Positions 8,169-15,408 of a DNA stretch of 51,764 bases are shown piece by piece; position 1 is the stretch's first letter; each line of letters starts with the position of its first letter. The translations under genes and the position numbers were made by a program. The DNA comes from JADHLJ01 sp038118725 (lineage in GTDB: Bacteria; Pseudomonadota; Alphaproteobacteria; Thalassobaculales; Thalassobaculaceae), in NCBI GenBank assembly GCA_038118725.1, contig JAYOIK010000031.1, positions 1 to 51,764 of the forward strand. Reading direction: 5' to 3'. The notes below the pieces were generated by a model that saw nothing but the letters and a program-made list of their open reading frames with translations, was not told where the DNA came from and ran no database searches.

Positions 8169-8886
8169 TGGCTGTCACCTTGCGGAAAACCTCGTCGAGA
8201 TCGCCGGAGCCGGATTGCGCCTTGAGTTCGGCCGGCGACGCATCGGCCATGACCTTGCCCGAGGCGATAATCATCGCGCGAGTGCAGACCGCGTCCACCT
8301 CTTCCAGGATATGGGTGGAAATGACGATGCATTTCTCCTTGCCCATGTCGCGGATCAGATCGCGCACGACCTGTTTCTGATTGGGGTCGAGACCGTCGGT
8401 CGGCTCGTCCAGGATCAGGATATCGGGATCGTGCAACAGTGATTGCGCCAGCCCGACCCGGCGCTTGAAGCCCTTGGACAGGGTTTCGATCGGCTGACGG
8501 GAAACCTCTTGGATGCGGGTCATCTCGACCACCCGCTCCACCCTGGCGCGCCGCTCGGCACCGTCGAAGCCGCGAACGCCGGCGATAAAACCCAGGAAAG
8601 CTAGCGGTGTCATGTCGGGATAGGCCGGCGCGCCCTCGGGCAGGTACCCCACCGACGCCTTTACCGCGAGCGGATCGCGCGATACGTCGTGGCCATGCAC
8701 GATCGCCGTGCCGGAAGTCGGCGTGAGAAAGCCGACAATCATCTTCATCGTCGTGGATTTTCCGGCGCCGTTGGGGCCGAGAAATCCAAGCACCTCTCCG
8801 GTACCGACATCGAAGCTGACGTCGTCGACCACCGTCTTCGACCCGAAGGTCTTGGTGAGACCTTGAATGGACAGTATCTGTGTCAT
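8161..8886 (-). CDS. ABC transporter ATP-binding protein (GldA-like)
   Basis: A 241-aa ATPase with Walker A GPNGAGKST (37-45), Q/P-loop region YLPEGAPAYP (81-90), signature LSKGFKRR (136-143, a variant of LSGGQ usual in ABC-2 exporters of the CcmA/GldA type), Walker B ILILDEP (156-162) and switch His192. The Met used here follows a GGAAG; an upstream Met at 8922 has no ribosome binding site and adds residues outside the domain. It is first in the four-gene operon. The promoter should lie in the roughly 130-nt gap shared with the divergent cyclase gene. It energises the permease next to it; substrate and direction are not visible from sequence. Confidence 0.92.
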   Translation of the reverse strand: MTQILSIQGLTKTFGSKTVVDDVSFDVGTGEVLGFLGPNGAGKSTTMKMIVGFLTPTSGTAIVHGHDVSRDPLAVKASVGYLPEGAPAYPDMTPLAFLGFIAGVRGFDGAERRARVERVVEMTRIQEVSRQPIETLSKGFKRRVGLAQSLLHDPDILILDEPTDGLDPNQKQVVRDLIRDMGKEKCIVISTHILEEVDAVCTRAMIIASGKVMADASPAELKAQSGSGDLDEVFRKVTANA

Positions 8887-9019
8887 GTCTTCCGTTCGGT
8901 TCTGCTCCGAAAACACGGGCATCGTTGGTGTAAGGTTTTTTGAGATGATTTCAAGAGTTTGACGACAAAGAACCGCGTTCAGACATATAGTTTCGTGAAT
9001 TCAGCTTGGATCGGACGCC
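8887..9019. promoter_or_regulatory. divergent promoter region, ABC operon / cyclase
   Basis: About 130 nt separate the divergent starts of the ABC operon and the cyclase. It is AT-richer than its surroundings and presumably carries both promoters. No clear palindrome was found and no -10/-35 pair is asserted. Confidence 0.4.
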
Positions 9020-10735
9020 ATGACCGATAACGGCAACGCCGCACGCGCGTCCTCCGGGACCGATACCGCCCATATCTTGCGCCAGGTCCGGCTCGTCAGC
9101 GGTCTGGTGCTTATGTTCTACGTGTTCACGCATCTGGTGAACCACGCCTTCGGGCTTTGGTCTCTTGATGTTCTGGAGCAGGTTCGCGAGATTTTCGTGG
9201 GGTTTTGGCGGCCCTGGCCGGCAACGATCGTGCTGTACGGCGCCCTGGTCGCCCATATGCTCGCCGCCGCGCACGCGATCGTCACGCGCGAAAGCCTCCT
9301 CGACACCACCTGGCAGGAGCGGTTGCAGCTGGGGCTTGGCCTGCTGACGCCTTATTTGATCTCCGATCACATTCTCGGCACCCGGATGGTGCATGAGGTA
9401 TTCGGGGTCAATGACAGCTACTACTCCGTCCTGTTGACGCTCTGGGTGTTCAAGCCCTCGGCCGCGCTTACCCAGGTCGCGGCCTTGCTGGTGATTTGGG
9501 CGCATGGCTGTATCGGCATGCATCTCTGGTTGCGCTTCAAGGAAAGTTACCGCCGCCACATCGCCTATTGGTACGGCCTCGCGCTGTTGGTGCCGGTGCT
9601 GTCGATCTCGGGCTTCGTGGCCGCCGGAGTGGACATCGTCCGCCTGTCGACCAGCCGGCGCTGGATGCGCCAAACCATGGAGGGGATCAACTATCCCTCG
9701 CAGGCGGATATCGATTGGGTTCTCGAGACGATGCGGGATGTCGGGTACGGCTATCTTGGGATCGTCGTGTTGCTTTTCGTCGCGCGCCAAGTTCGGATTT
9801 CACTTCGCAAGGCGCGACGCGGCGTGACGGTCAAATATCATGACGGTCAAGAGGTCATGGTGGCCCCCGGTACCTCCATCCTCGATGCAAGTCGCCAATC
9901 CGGGATCCCGCACGCAAGTGTCTGTGGTGGGCGTGGACGATGCTCGACCTGTCGGGTTCGCATAGGAGACGGGTTCGAGGCTTTGCCGCCGCCGGGCGAG
10001 GCCGAGTTGAAGGTGTTGGAGCGCGTTGGCGCGGCGCCCAATGTTCGCTTGGCCTGCCAGACCCGCCCGGTAGCGCGGGTCGAGGTGACGCCGCTCATGC
10101 CGCCGCAACAGGTCTCGGTCCAGGACGCCGGCGCGCGGGCGACCTATAGCCAGGGGCAGGAGCGGGACATCGTCGTCCTGTTCGCGGATATCCGGGGGTT
10201 CACCCAGATATCCGAGCAGCGTCTTCCTTATGACGTGGTGTTTATCCTCAACCGCTATTTCGCCGAGATGGGCGCCGCGATCGAGGCCAGTGGCGGGCGG
10301 ATCGACAAGTTTATCGGCGATGAGATCATGGCGCTGTTCGGCGTCGACGACAGCTTGGAGGACGGCGCGCGCCATGCGGTCGTGGCCGCCAAGGCGATGG
10401 CCGAAAACCTGGAGAATCTGAACGAAAGTTTGCGGAACGACCTGGATCGGCCATTGCGGATCGGCATCGGCATTCATGGCGGACCGGCGATCGTGGGCGA
10501 GCTCGGCTATCGCAAGACCCGAGGGCTGACGGCGGTCGGAGATACCGTGAACACCGCGAGCAGGCTGGAAAACCTGACCAAGGACTTCACGGTGCAACTC
10601 GTAGTATCCACCGAGGTGGCCGCCGCCGCCGGCGCGGACCTATCCGCCTATCCGATCGAGGAGGTGGTGATCCGGGGGCGCGAGGAAACCCTGCCGGTTC
10701 ACCTGGTCACGGACGCGACGTCGCTTCCGGATTAG
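9020..10735 (+). CDS. membrane class III adenylate cyclase with 2Fe-2S ferredoxin domain
   Basis: A 571-aa three-part protein. Residues about 20-260 hold several membrane helices with His residues in or near them (H38, H42, H79, H85, H117, H162, H168), a pattern reminiscent of cytochrome b or succinate-dehydrogenase anchor proteins; heme binding is inferred. Residues about 268-358 form a ferredoxin domain with C302-x5-C308-x2-C311 and C346, the spacing of adrenodoxin-type [2Fe-2S] centres. Residues about 383-565 are a class III cyclase domain: metal Asp D390 (FADIRGFT) and D434 (GDEIMALFG), K430 and D508 (the pair that selects adenine), N511 and R515. All key residues are present, so it should make cAMP, perhaps in response to redox state. 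It is followed after 69 nt by a CoA-transferase gene. Confidence 0.9.
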   Translation: MTDNGNAARASSGTDTAHILRQVRLVSGLVLMFYVFTHLVNHAFGLWSLDVLEQVREIFVGFWRPWPATIVLYGALVAHMLAAAHAIVTRESLLDTTWQERLQLGLGLLTPYLISDHILGTRMVHEVFGVNDSYYSVLLTLWVFKPSAALTQVAALLVIWAHGCIGMHLWLRFKESYRRHIAYWYGLALLVPVLSISGFVAAGVDIVRLSTSRRWMRQTMEGINYPSQADIDWVLETMRDVGYGYLGIVVLLFVARQVRISLRKARRGVTVKYHDGQEVMVAPGTSILDASRQSGIPHASVCGGRGRCSTCRVRIGDGFEALPPPGEAELKVLERVGAAPNVRLACQTRPVARVEVTPLMPPQQVSVQDAGARATYSQGQERDIVVLFADIRGFTQISEQRLPYDVVFILNRYFAEMGAAIEASGGRIDKFIGDEIMALFGVDDSLEDGARHAVVAAKAMAENLENLNESLRNDLDRPLRIGIGIHGGPAIVGELGYRKTRGLTAVGDTVNTASRLENLTKDFTVQLVVSTEVAAAAGADLSAYPIEEVVIRGREETLPVHLVTDATSLPD

Positions 10736-10804
10736 GCGTGGCTCTTTCCCGTCGCTGGGTGTCCCTGTAAGAAAGGCCATCACCGCGCCATCGGAGTTCA
10801 AGAG

Positions 10805-12028
10805 ATGTCCAAGCCACTGCCCCTCGCCGGGATTCGCATATTCGACCTGACCCGAATTCTCGCCGGCCCGACCTGCACGCAGCTGTTGGGCGACCTGGGT
10901 GCCGATGTGATCAAGGTCGAGCGGCCGGGCATCGGCGACGACACGCGGAGTTGGGGGCCGCCCTATGTCAAGGACGCGGAAGGAGAGGACACGTCGGAGT
11001 CGGCGTACTACCTCTCGGCGAACCGCAACAAGCGATCGATCACCATTGACCTGCGTAGCGCCGAGGGCGTGGCCTTGGCCAAGAAGATGATCGCCAAATG
11101 CGATGTGCTGATCGAGAACTTCAAGGTCGGAAGCCTGGCCAAGCTCGGCTTGGGCTATGAGGACCTGAAGGAGGAATTTCCGGGCCTGGTTTATTGCTCG
11201 GTCACCGGGTTCGGACAGACCGGACCCTATGCGGAGCGTACCGGCTATGACTTCCTGGCACAGGGCCTTGGAGGGATCATGAGTGTCACCGGGGCGCCGG
11301 ACGGCGAGCCGATGAAGGTCGGGGTCGGGATCGCCGACGTGATGACCGGGATGTACGCCTCGACCGCGATCCTGGCGGCGCTGCGCCACCGTGACTCGAC
11401 CGGCGAGGGCCAGCATATCGATACCTGTCTGCTGGACACGCAAGTTTCCTGGTTGATCAACGAAGGCACCAATTATCTCGTTTCCGGCAAGATTCCGACC
11501 AAGCTCGGCAACGAGCATCCGAACATCGTGCCCTACAAGGTCTTCGCGACATCCGACGGCTATGTGATCCTGGCCGTGGGTAATGATCGCCAGTTTCAGG
11601 ATTGGTGCCGTTGCGCCGGGGCCGATGATCTGGCGGGTGATCCGGATTTCGCGACCAATCCGCTGCGCATCGCCAATCGCCGGCGGCTATACGACGCGAT
11701 GCCCGCCTATATGGAGAGCAAGTCCACCGCCGAGTGGCTCGCGATCCTGGCCGAGGCGAAGGTACCGTGCAGCCCGGTGAACAATATCGAACAGGTCTTC
11801 GAGAACGAGCAGGTCCAGGCGCGCGGGATGCGGATTGAGATGGACCACCCGAAAGCCGGTTCCGGCAAGGTGCCGCTGATCGGCAATCCGCTCAAGATGT
11901 CCGCGACCCCGCCGCAATACCGCATGGCGCCGCCGATCCTAGGCCAACATACCGACGAGGTCTTGGCCGAGCTGCTGGAACTGGATGACGCCGAGATCGA
12001 GGCGCTACGAGACGCGGGTACGGTCTAG
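10805..12028 (+). CDS. CaiB/BaiF family (type III) CoA-transferase
   Basis: A 407-aa cytosolic enzyme that moves CoA between carboxylic acids. The N-terminal LAGIRIFDLTRILAGP and LGADVIKVERP blocks, the NRNKRSITIDL segment (74-83) and the catalytic Asp D178 in GIADVMTGMYAS are all typical of family III. GGAG lies 8 nt before the ATG. Relatives include succinyl-CoA:glutarate, formyl-CoA and mesaconyl-CoA transferases; sequence alone does not choose among them. The 3' end overlaps the 3' end of the convergent AraC gene by 24 nt. Its position after the cyclase need not mean functional linkage. Confidence 0.92.
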   Translation: MSKPLPLAGIRIFDLTRILAGPTCTQLLGDLGADVIKVERPGIGDDTRSWGPPYVKDAEGEDTSESAYYLSANRNKRSITIDLRSAEGVALAKKMIAKCDVLIENFKVGSLAKLGLGYEDLKEEFPGLVYCSVTGFGQTGPYAERTGYDFLAQGLGGIMSVTGAPDGEPMKVGVGIADVMTGMYASTAILAALRHRDSTGEGQHIDTCLLDTQVSWLINEGTNYLVSGKIPTKLGNEHPNIVPYKVFATSDGYVILAVGNDRQFQDWCRCAGADDLAGDPDFATNPLRIANRRRLYDAMPAYMESKSTAEWLAILAEAKVPCSPVNNIEQVFENEQVQARGMRIEMDHPKAGSGKVPLIGNPLKMSATPPQYRMAPPILGQHTDEVLAELLELDDAEIEALRDAGTV

Positions 12029-12811
12029 ATACCGCCCCGGCGTTTCGCCCAGTTCGCGGCGGAACATGGCGATGAAGGCGCTTGGGCTGCGATAGCCGAG
12101 ATCGAGGGCCACGGTCGTCACCTGGGCGCCGGCGGCAAGACGTTCCAGGGCGGCGAGCAGTCGCCGCTTCTGTCGCCATCGCCCGAAACCGAGGCCGGTT
12201 TCCGCCGTGAACAGCCGGGCCAGCGTTCGACCGCTTGCGCCGGCGAGCTTTCCCCATTCCTCCAGCTCGCGGGGGTCGGCGGGGTTCTCGATCAGATAAT
12301 CGGTGACGGCTCGGGCGCGCTTGTCCAAGGGCAGCGGCAGGTGCAGGGGGGCCGGCTCCAGCCCGATCAACTCGTCGCGCAGCACGCCGATCAAGCGTTC
12401 CTCCGGTCCATTGTCGGGATAGATGTCGGGCAGGGCGACCGCCCGCAGGATCAGCTCCCGCGCCAAAACCGGGATGGAAACCACGGCGCAATCAGAGGGC
12501 AACGGGACACCGGCATCATCTCGGACATAGAGCGTGGCCATGCGCATCGCCGAGACCGCGTTGACCTGATGCTCCATGGTCGCGGGAACCCAAACCGCGA
12601 AGCCCGGCGGAACCAGCCATGCGCCTCGATGCGTCCGCACCGTCATCACACCGGTTTCACCATGGACCAGTTGGGCCCGGTCGTGGGCATGCATCCCCGT
12701 CGTGTCGCCGGCTTCATAATCGGCGGTGAAGCCGACGATGGCGCGTGGCGAGTCCATCCGTTTCGCGGCGGCTCGGTAGTCAACCCGGGTATGTCTGTTT
12801 CGCGGTATCAT
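12005..12811 (-). CDS. AraC family transcriptional regulator with cupin-like sensor domain
   Basis: A 268-aa DNA-binding regulator. Residues about 25-110 are a cupin-type small-molecule sensor (HAHDRAQLVHGETGVM near 41-56, VPATMEHQV near 75-83), and residues about 168-265 are the double helix-turn-helix domain with LARLFTAETGLGF and DLGYRSPSAFIAMFRRELGETPGRYL. It is divergent from the first MFS gene, with about 80 nt between the starts, so the likely target is that transporter pair. M1 lies against a palindrome (12812-12833); M19 (12757) is an alternative start that would place the palindrome well upstream. The ligand is unknown. Its 3' end overlaps the convergent CoA-transferase gene. Confidence 0.9.
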   Translation of the reverse strand: MIPRNRHTRVDYRAAAKRMDSPRAIVGFTADYEAGDTTGMHAHDRAQLVHGETGVMTVRTHRGAWLVPPGFAVWVPATMEHQVNAVSAMRMATLYVRDDAGVPLPSDCAVVSIPVLARELILRAVALPDIYPDNGPEERLIGVLRDELIGLEPAPLHLPLPLDKRARAVTDYLIENPADPRELEEWGKLAGASGRTLARLFTAETGLGFGRWRQKRRLLAALERLAAGAQVTTVALDLGYRSPSAFIAMFRRELGETPGRYLDRTRVS

Positions 12812-12833
12812 CTGTCGATATATCGTGAGACAG
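12812..12833. promoter_or_regulatory. candidate operator between AraC gene and MFS gene
   Basis: CTGTC (12812-12816) and GACAG (12829-12833) form an inverted repeat, and CGATATATCG at 12816-12825 is a perfect palindrome inside it. The site sits in the short divergent intergenic region, where a regulator of both genes would act. Binding is inferred from position and symmetry only. Confidence 0.4.
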
Positions 12834-12893
12834 AATCAAGGCGCCGTGCAACTATTATCAATCCATGCCGCCGGATTCCGAGACGAGGTCTTC

Positions 12894-14078
12894 ATGCCGT
12901 ATTCACGCTTTCTGTTTCTCAATGTCGGTCACGCGATCGATCATTTGTTCATGCTGATGTTCCCGGCCGTCGCCGCGTTGGCCGCGGTGGAGTTCGGCGC
13001 CAGCTATGGCGAGGTTCTGAGACTCGCGACCGGAAGTTTCATCGCCTTCGGCGTGTTCTCTCTGCCCATGGGCTGGCTGGCCGACCGGTTCAGCCGGGAA
13101 TTCATGATGACGGTGTTCTTTTTCGGCATGGGGCTGGCGATGATCCTGACCGGTATCGCTCAGGAGACCTGGCATGTGGTGGTGACTCTTACCCTGGTCG
13201 GGTTGTTCGCGGCGATCTATCACCCCGTCGGCTTGGCGATGGTTTCGCAGGGTGGCGGCGAGGTTGGCCGGCGGCTGGGGGTCAACGGAGTCTGGGGCAA
13301 TATGGGGGTCGCGGCCTCGGCGCTGGCGATCGGCGTTTTCGCGGATTTCGCCGGTTGGCGCGAGGCCTTCCTGCTTGTCGGCGCGGCGTCGATCCTGCTC
13401 GGGTTTGGCTGGATGCGGGTCATCCGAGCGACAAGCGTCGAGGGCGGAGGCGCCAAGAAAAAGGCGGGCACGCCCTCGGTCGACTGGAAGCGGGTGTTGG
13501 TCGTGGTCATGGTCACCGCGACCGTCGGCGGCTTTATCTTCAACGCGATGACGGTTTCGCTGCCCAAGGTGCTGTCCGACCGGCTTATCGACTTTTCGCT
13601 GACGGCGACCGAGGTGGGCGCCATCGCCTCGGCGGTTTACGCGGCGGCGGCCTTTACCCAGGTCGTGGTCGGGCGCGCCATCGACAAATACGCGATCAAG
13701 CCGATTTTCCTGGCTCTGGTCGCCGGCCAGGCGATCGGCCTCTATCTCGCGGTTTCCGCGTCCGGGTGGATGATGGTGGCGATCTCGGTGATGGTCATGG
13801 TCCTGGTGTTCGGTCAGATTCCCATCAATGACACCCTGATCGCGCGTTACACGCCGGATTCCTGGCGGAGCCGGGTGTTTTCGGTGAAATACGTGCTGTC
13901 CTTCACGGTCTCGGCGGCGGCGGTACCGGCGATCTCGCTGATGTATGATAGCTTCGGCGGGTTTTCGACCATGTTCACCTATGCCGCGATCGCGGCGGTG
14001 GTGATCACGGTAACCGTGGCCGCGCTTCCGGGTCGGCGTCCGGCGTCACCGGAGCCAATGGGCGCCGGCGACGACTGA
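12894..14078 (+). CDS. MFS transporter (first of two tandem paralogues)
   Basis: A 394-aa major facilitator protein with about 12 membrane helices. MFS features are the GWLADRFSRE loop between helices 2 and 3, the AIYHPVGLAMV segment (also seen in Fsr/fosmidomycin-resistance-like proteins) and a charged central loop after GFGWMRV. The chosen start has GAGG 5 nt upstream; the longer frame from 12825 adds a non-membrane stretch without a ribosome binding site. It is 35 nt ahead of a close paralogue with the same motifs, so the pair probably arose by duplication. The divergent AraC gene likely controls it. The substrate cannot be deduced; export of small organic compounds or antibiotics is possible. 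Confidence 0.9.
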   Translation: MPYSRFLFLNVGHAIDHLFMLMFPAVAALAAVEFGASYGEVLRLATGSFIAFGVFSLPMGWLADRFSREFMMTVFFFGMGLAMILTGIAQETWHVVVTLTLVGLFAAIYHPVGLAMVSQGGGEVGRRLGVNGVWGNMGVAASALAIGVFADFAGWREAFLLVGAASILLGFGWMRVIRATSVEGGGAKKKAGTPSVDWKRVLVVVMVTATVGGFIFNAMTVSLPKVLSDRLIDFSLTATEVGAIASAVYAAAAFTQVVVGRAIDKYAIKPIFLALVAGQAIGLYLAVSASGWMMVAISVMVMVLVFGQIPINDTLIARYTPDSWRSRVFSVKYVLSFTVSAAAVPAISLMYDSFGGFSTMFTYAAIAAVVITVTVAALPGRRPASPEPMGAGDD

Positions 14079-14113
14079 ACCGGCAAACGCCGCCGGCAAC
14101 CAGGAGTACGGTC

Positions 14114-15346
14114 ATGCCACTTGCTCGAATGCTAATGATCAATTTCGGTCACGGGCTGGTGCATCTGCTGATGCTCCTGTTTCCGGCGGTCGCGGCGCTC
14201 GCCGGAAGCGGTTTCGCCGAGAAGTTTGGGCAAGTTCCAGCGATCTTCGGCCTTCCGACAAGCGAGCTCGCGGCGAATTATGGTCCGTTGCTGATCCTCA
14301 CCACCGGGAGCTGGCTGGCGTTTGGGCTTGGCTCGATGCCGGCGGGCTGGCTCGCCGATCGATGGAGCCGGCGCGGCATGTTGGCGGTTTACTTCATCGG
14401 CTCGGGCGTTGCGTGCCTGTTGACCGCGGTCGCCCAGTCCTATTGGCAGATCGCGGGCGCGTTGATGGCGCTCGGGGTCTTCGCCTCGATCTATCACCCC
14501 GTCGGGGTCGCGATCCTGGCCGGCGGAGCCCCGGAGAGCCTGGGCAAGCGTTTGGCGGTGAACGGTGTCTGGGGCAATATCGGCGTGGCGTTCTCGGCCG
14601 TTGTCGCCGGCTATCTGGCGAACCAGTTCGGCTGGCAGGCCGCGTTCCATGTGCCGGGCGCGTTGTGCATCGGGTTTGGCCTCTTATGGCTGAAAGTGAC
14701 CCGGCCCGAGGAGATTGACGTAACGGATGTCGATCCCTCGAAGCCGACGACCGCCGCGCCGGTCAATTGGAAGCGGGTGATCGTGATTATCTCGGCCATG
14801 ACGGTGCTGACCGGGTTCGTCTTCAATGCCGCGATCGTCTCGTTGCCGAAACTCTTCGACGAACGCCTGGGCGACTTGGCCAATAGCGCGCCGATGGTTG
14901 GGTTTCTGGCGTTCGGTGTCTACATCATCGCCGGGATTGGCCAGTTGGTGGTCGGTGGCCTGATCGACCGCTTCTCGATCAAGACGGTGTTCGCGCTGGT
15001 CGCCGCCGCCGAGACCGCGGCCATGTTCTGGGTCGTCAGCGCCGAGGGAGTGGCGGTGATGTTCGCCGGCGGCACCATGATGCTGCTGGTCTATGCGAGC
15101 CTGCCGATCGCCGACACCATTGTCGGACGCAACGCTCCGGCGCATCTGCGCTCGCGTATCTATGCCTTCATCTATCTGATCACTTTCGGGGCTTCGACGG
15201 CGGCGATACCCGCGATCGCCTATATTCACGGTGCCGGGGGCTTTTCCCAGCTCTTCCTGATCATGACGGTGATGGGAGCCATTGTGCTGGCGGCGATCGG
15301 TTTGTTGCCGGCCCAGCGACGGGTTCAGCCGCACCCGGCGGAGTAG
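14114..15346 (+). CDS. MFS transporter (second tandem paralogue)
   Basis: A 410-aa major facilitator protein with about 12 helices. Its start, LMINFGHGLVHLLMLLFPAVAALAG, mirrors the upstream gene's N-terminus, and it shares GWLADRWSRRG, ASIYHPVGVAIL and NGVWGNIGVAFSA with it. Compared with the paralogue it has an insertion after the first helix (AEKFGQVPAIFGLPTSELAANYG, about residues 36-58). AGGAG lies 7 nt before the ATG. The two genes are probably one operon; whether they act separately or together is unknown. The substrate is unknown. Confidence 0.9.
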   Translation: MPLARMLMINFGHGLVHLLMLLFPAVAALAGSGFAEKFGQVPAIFGLPTSELAANYGPLLILTTGSWLAFGLGSMPAGWLADRWSRRGMLAVYFIGSGVACLLTAVAQSYWQIAGALMALGVFASIYHPVGVAILAGGAPESLGKRLAVNGVWGNIGVAFSAVVAGYLANQFGWQAAFHVPGALCIGFGLLWLKVTRPEEIDVTDVDPSKPTTAAPVNWKRVIVIISAMTVLTGFVFNAAIVSLPKLFDERLGDLANSAPMVGFLAFGVYIIAGIGQLVVGGLIDRFSIKTVFALVAAAETAAMFWVVSAEGVAVMFAGGTMMLLVYASLPIADTIVGRNAPAHLRSRIYAFIYLITFGASTAAIPAIAYIHGAGGFSQLFLIMTVMGAIVLAAIGLLPAQRRVQPHPAE

Positions 15347-15408
15347 GGGGCGGGGCCACTTCGACCTCCCCTTGCCTTTCCCGGGCCGCGAGATTAGGAA
15401 TTCCGGCC

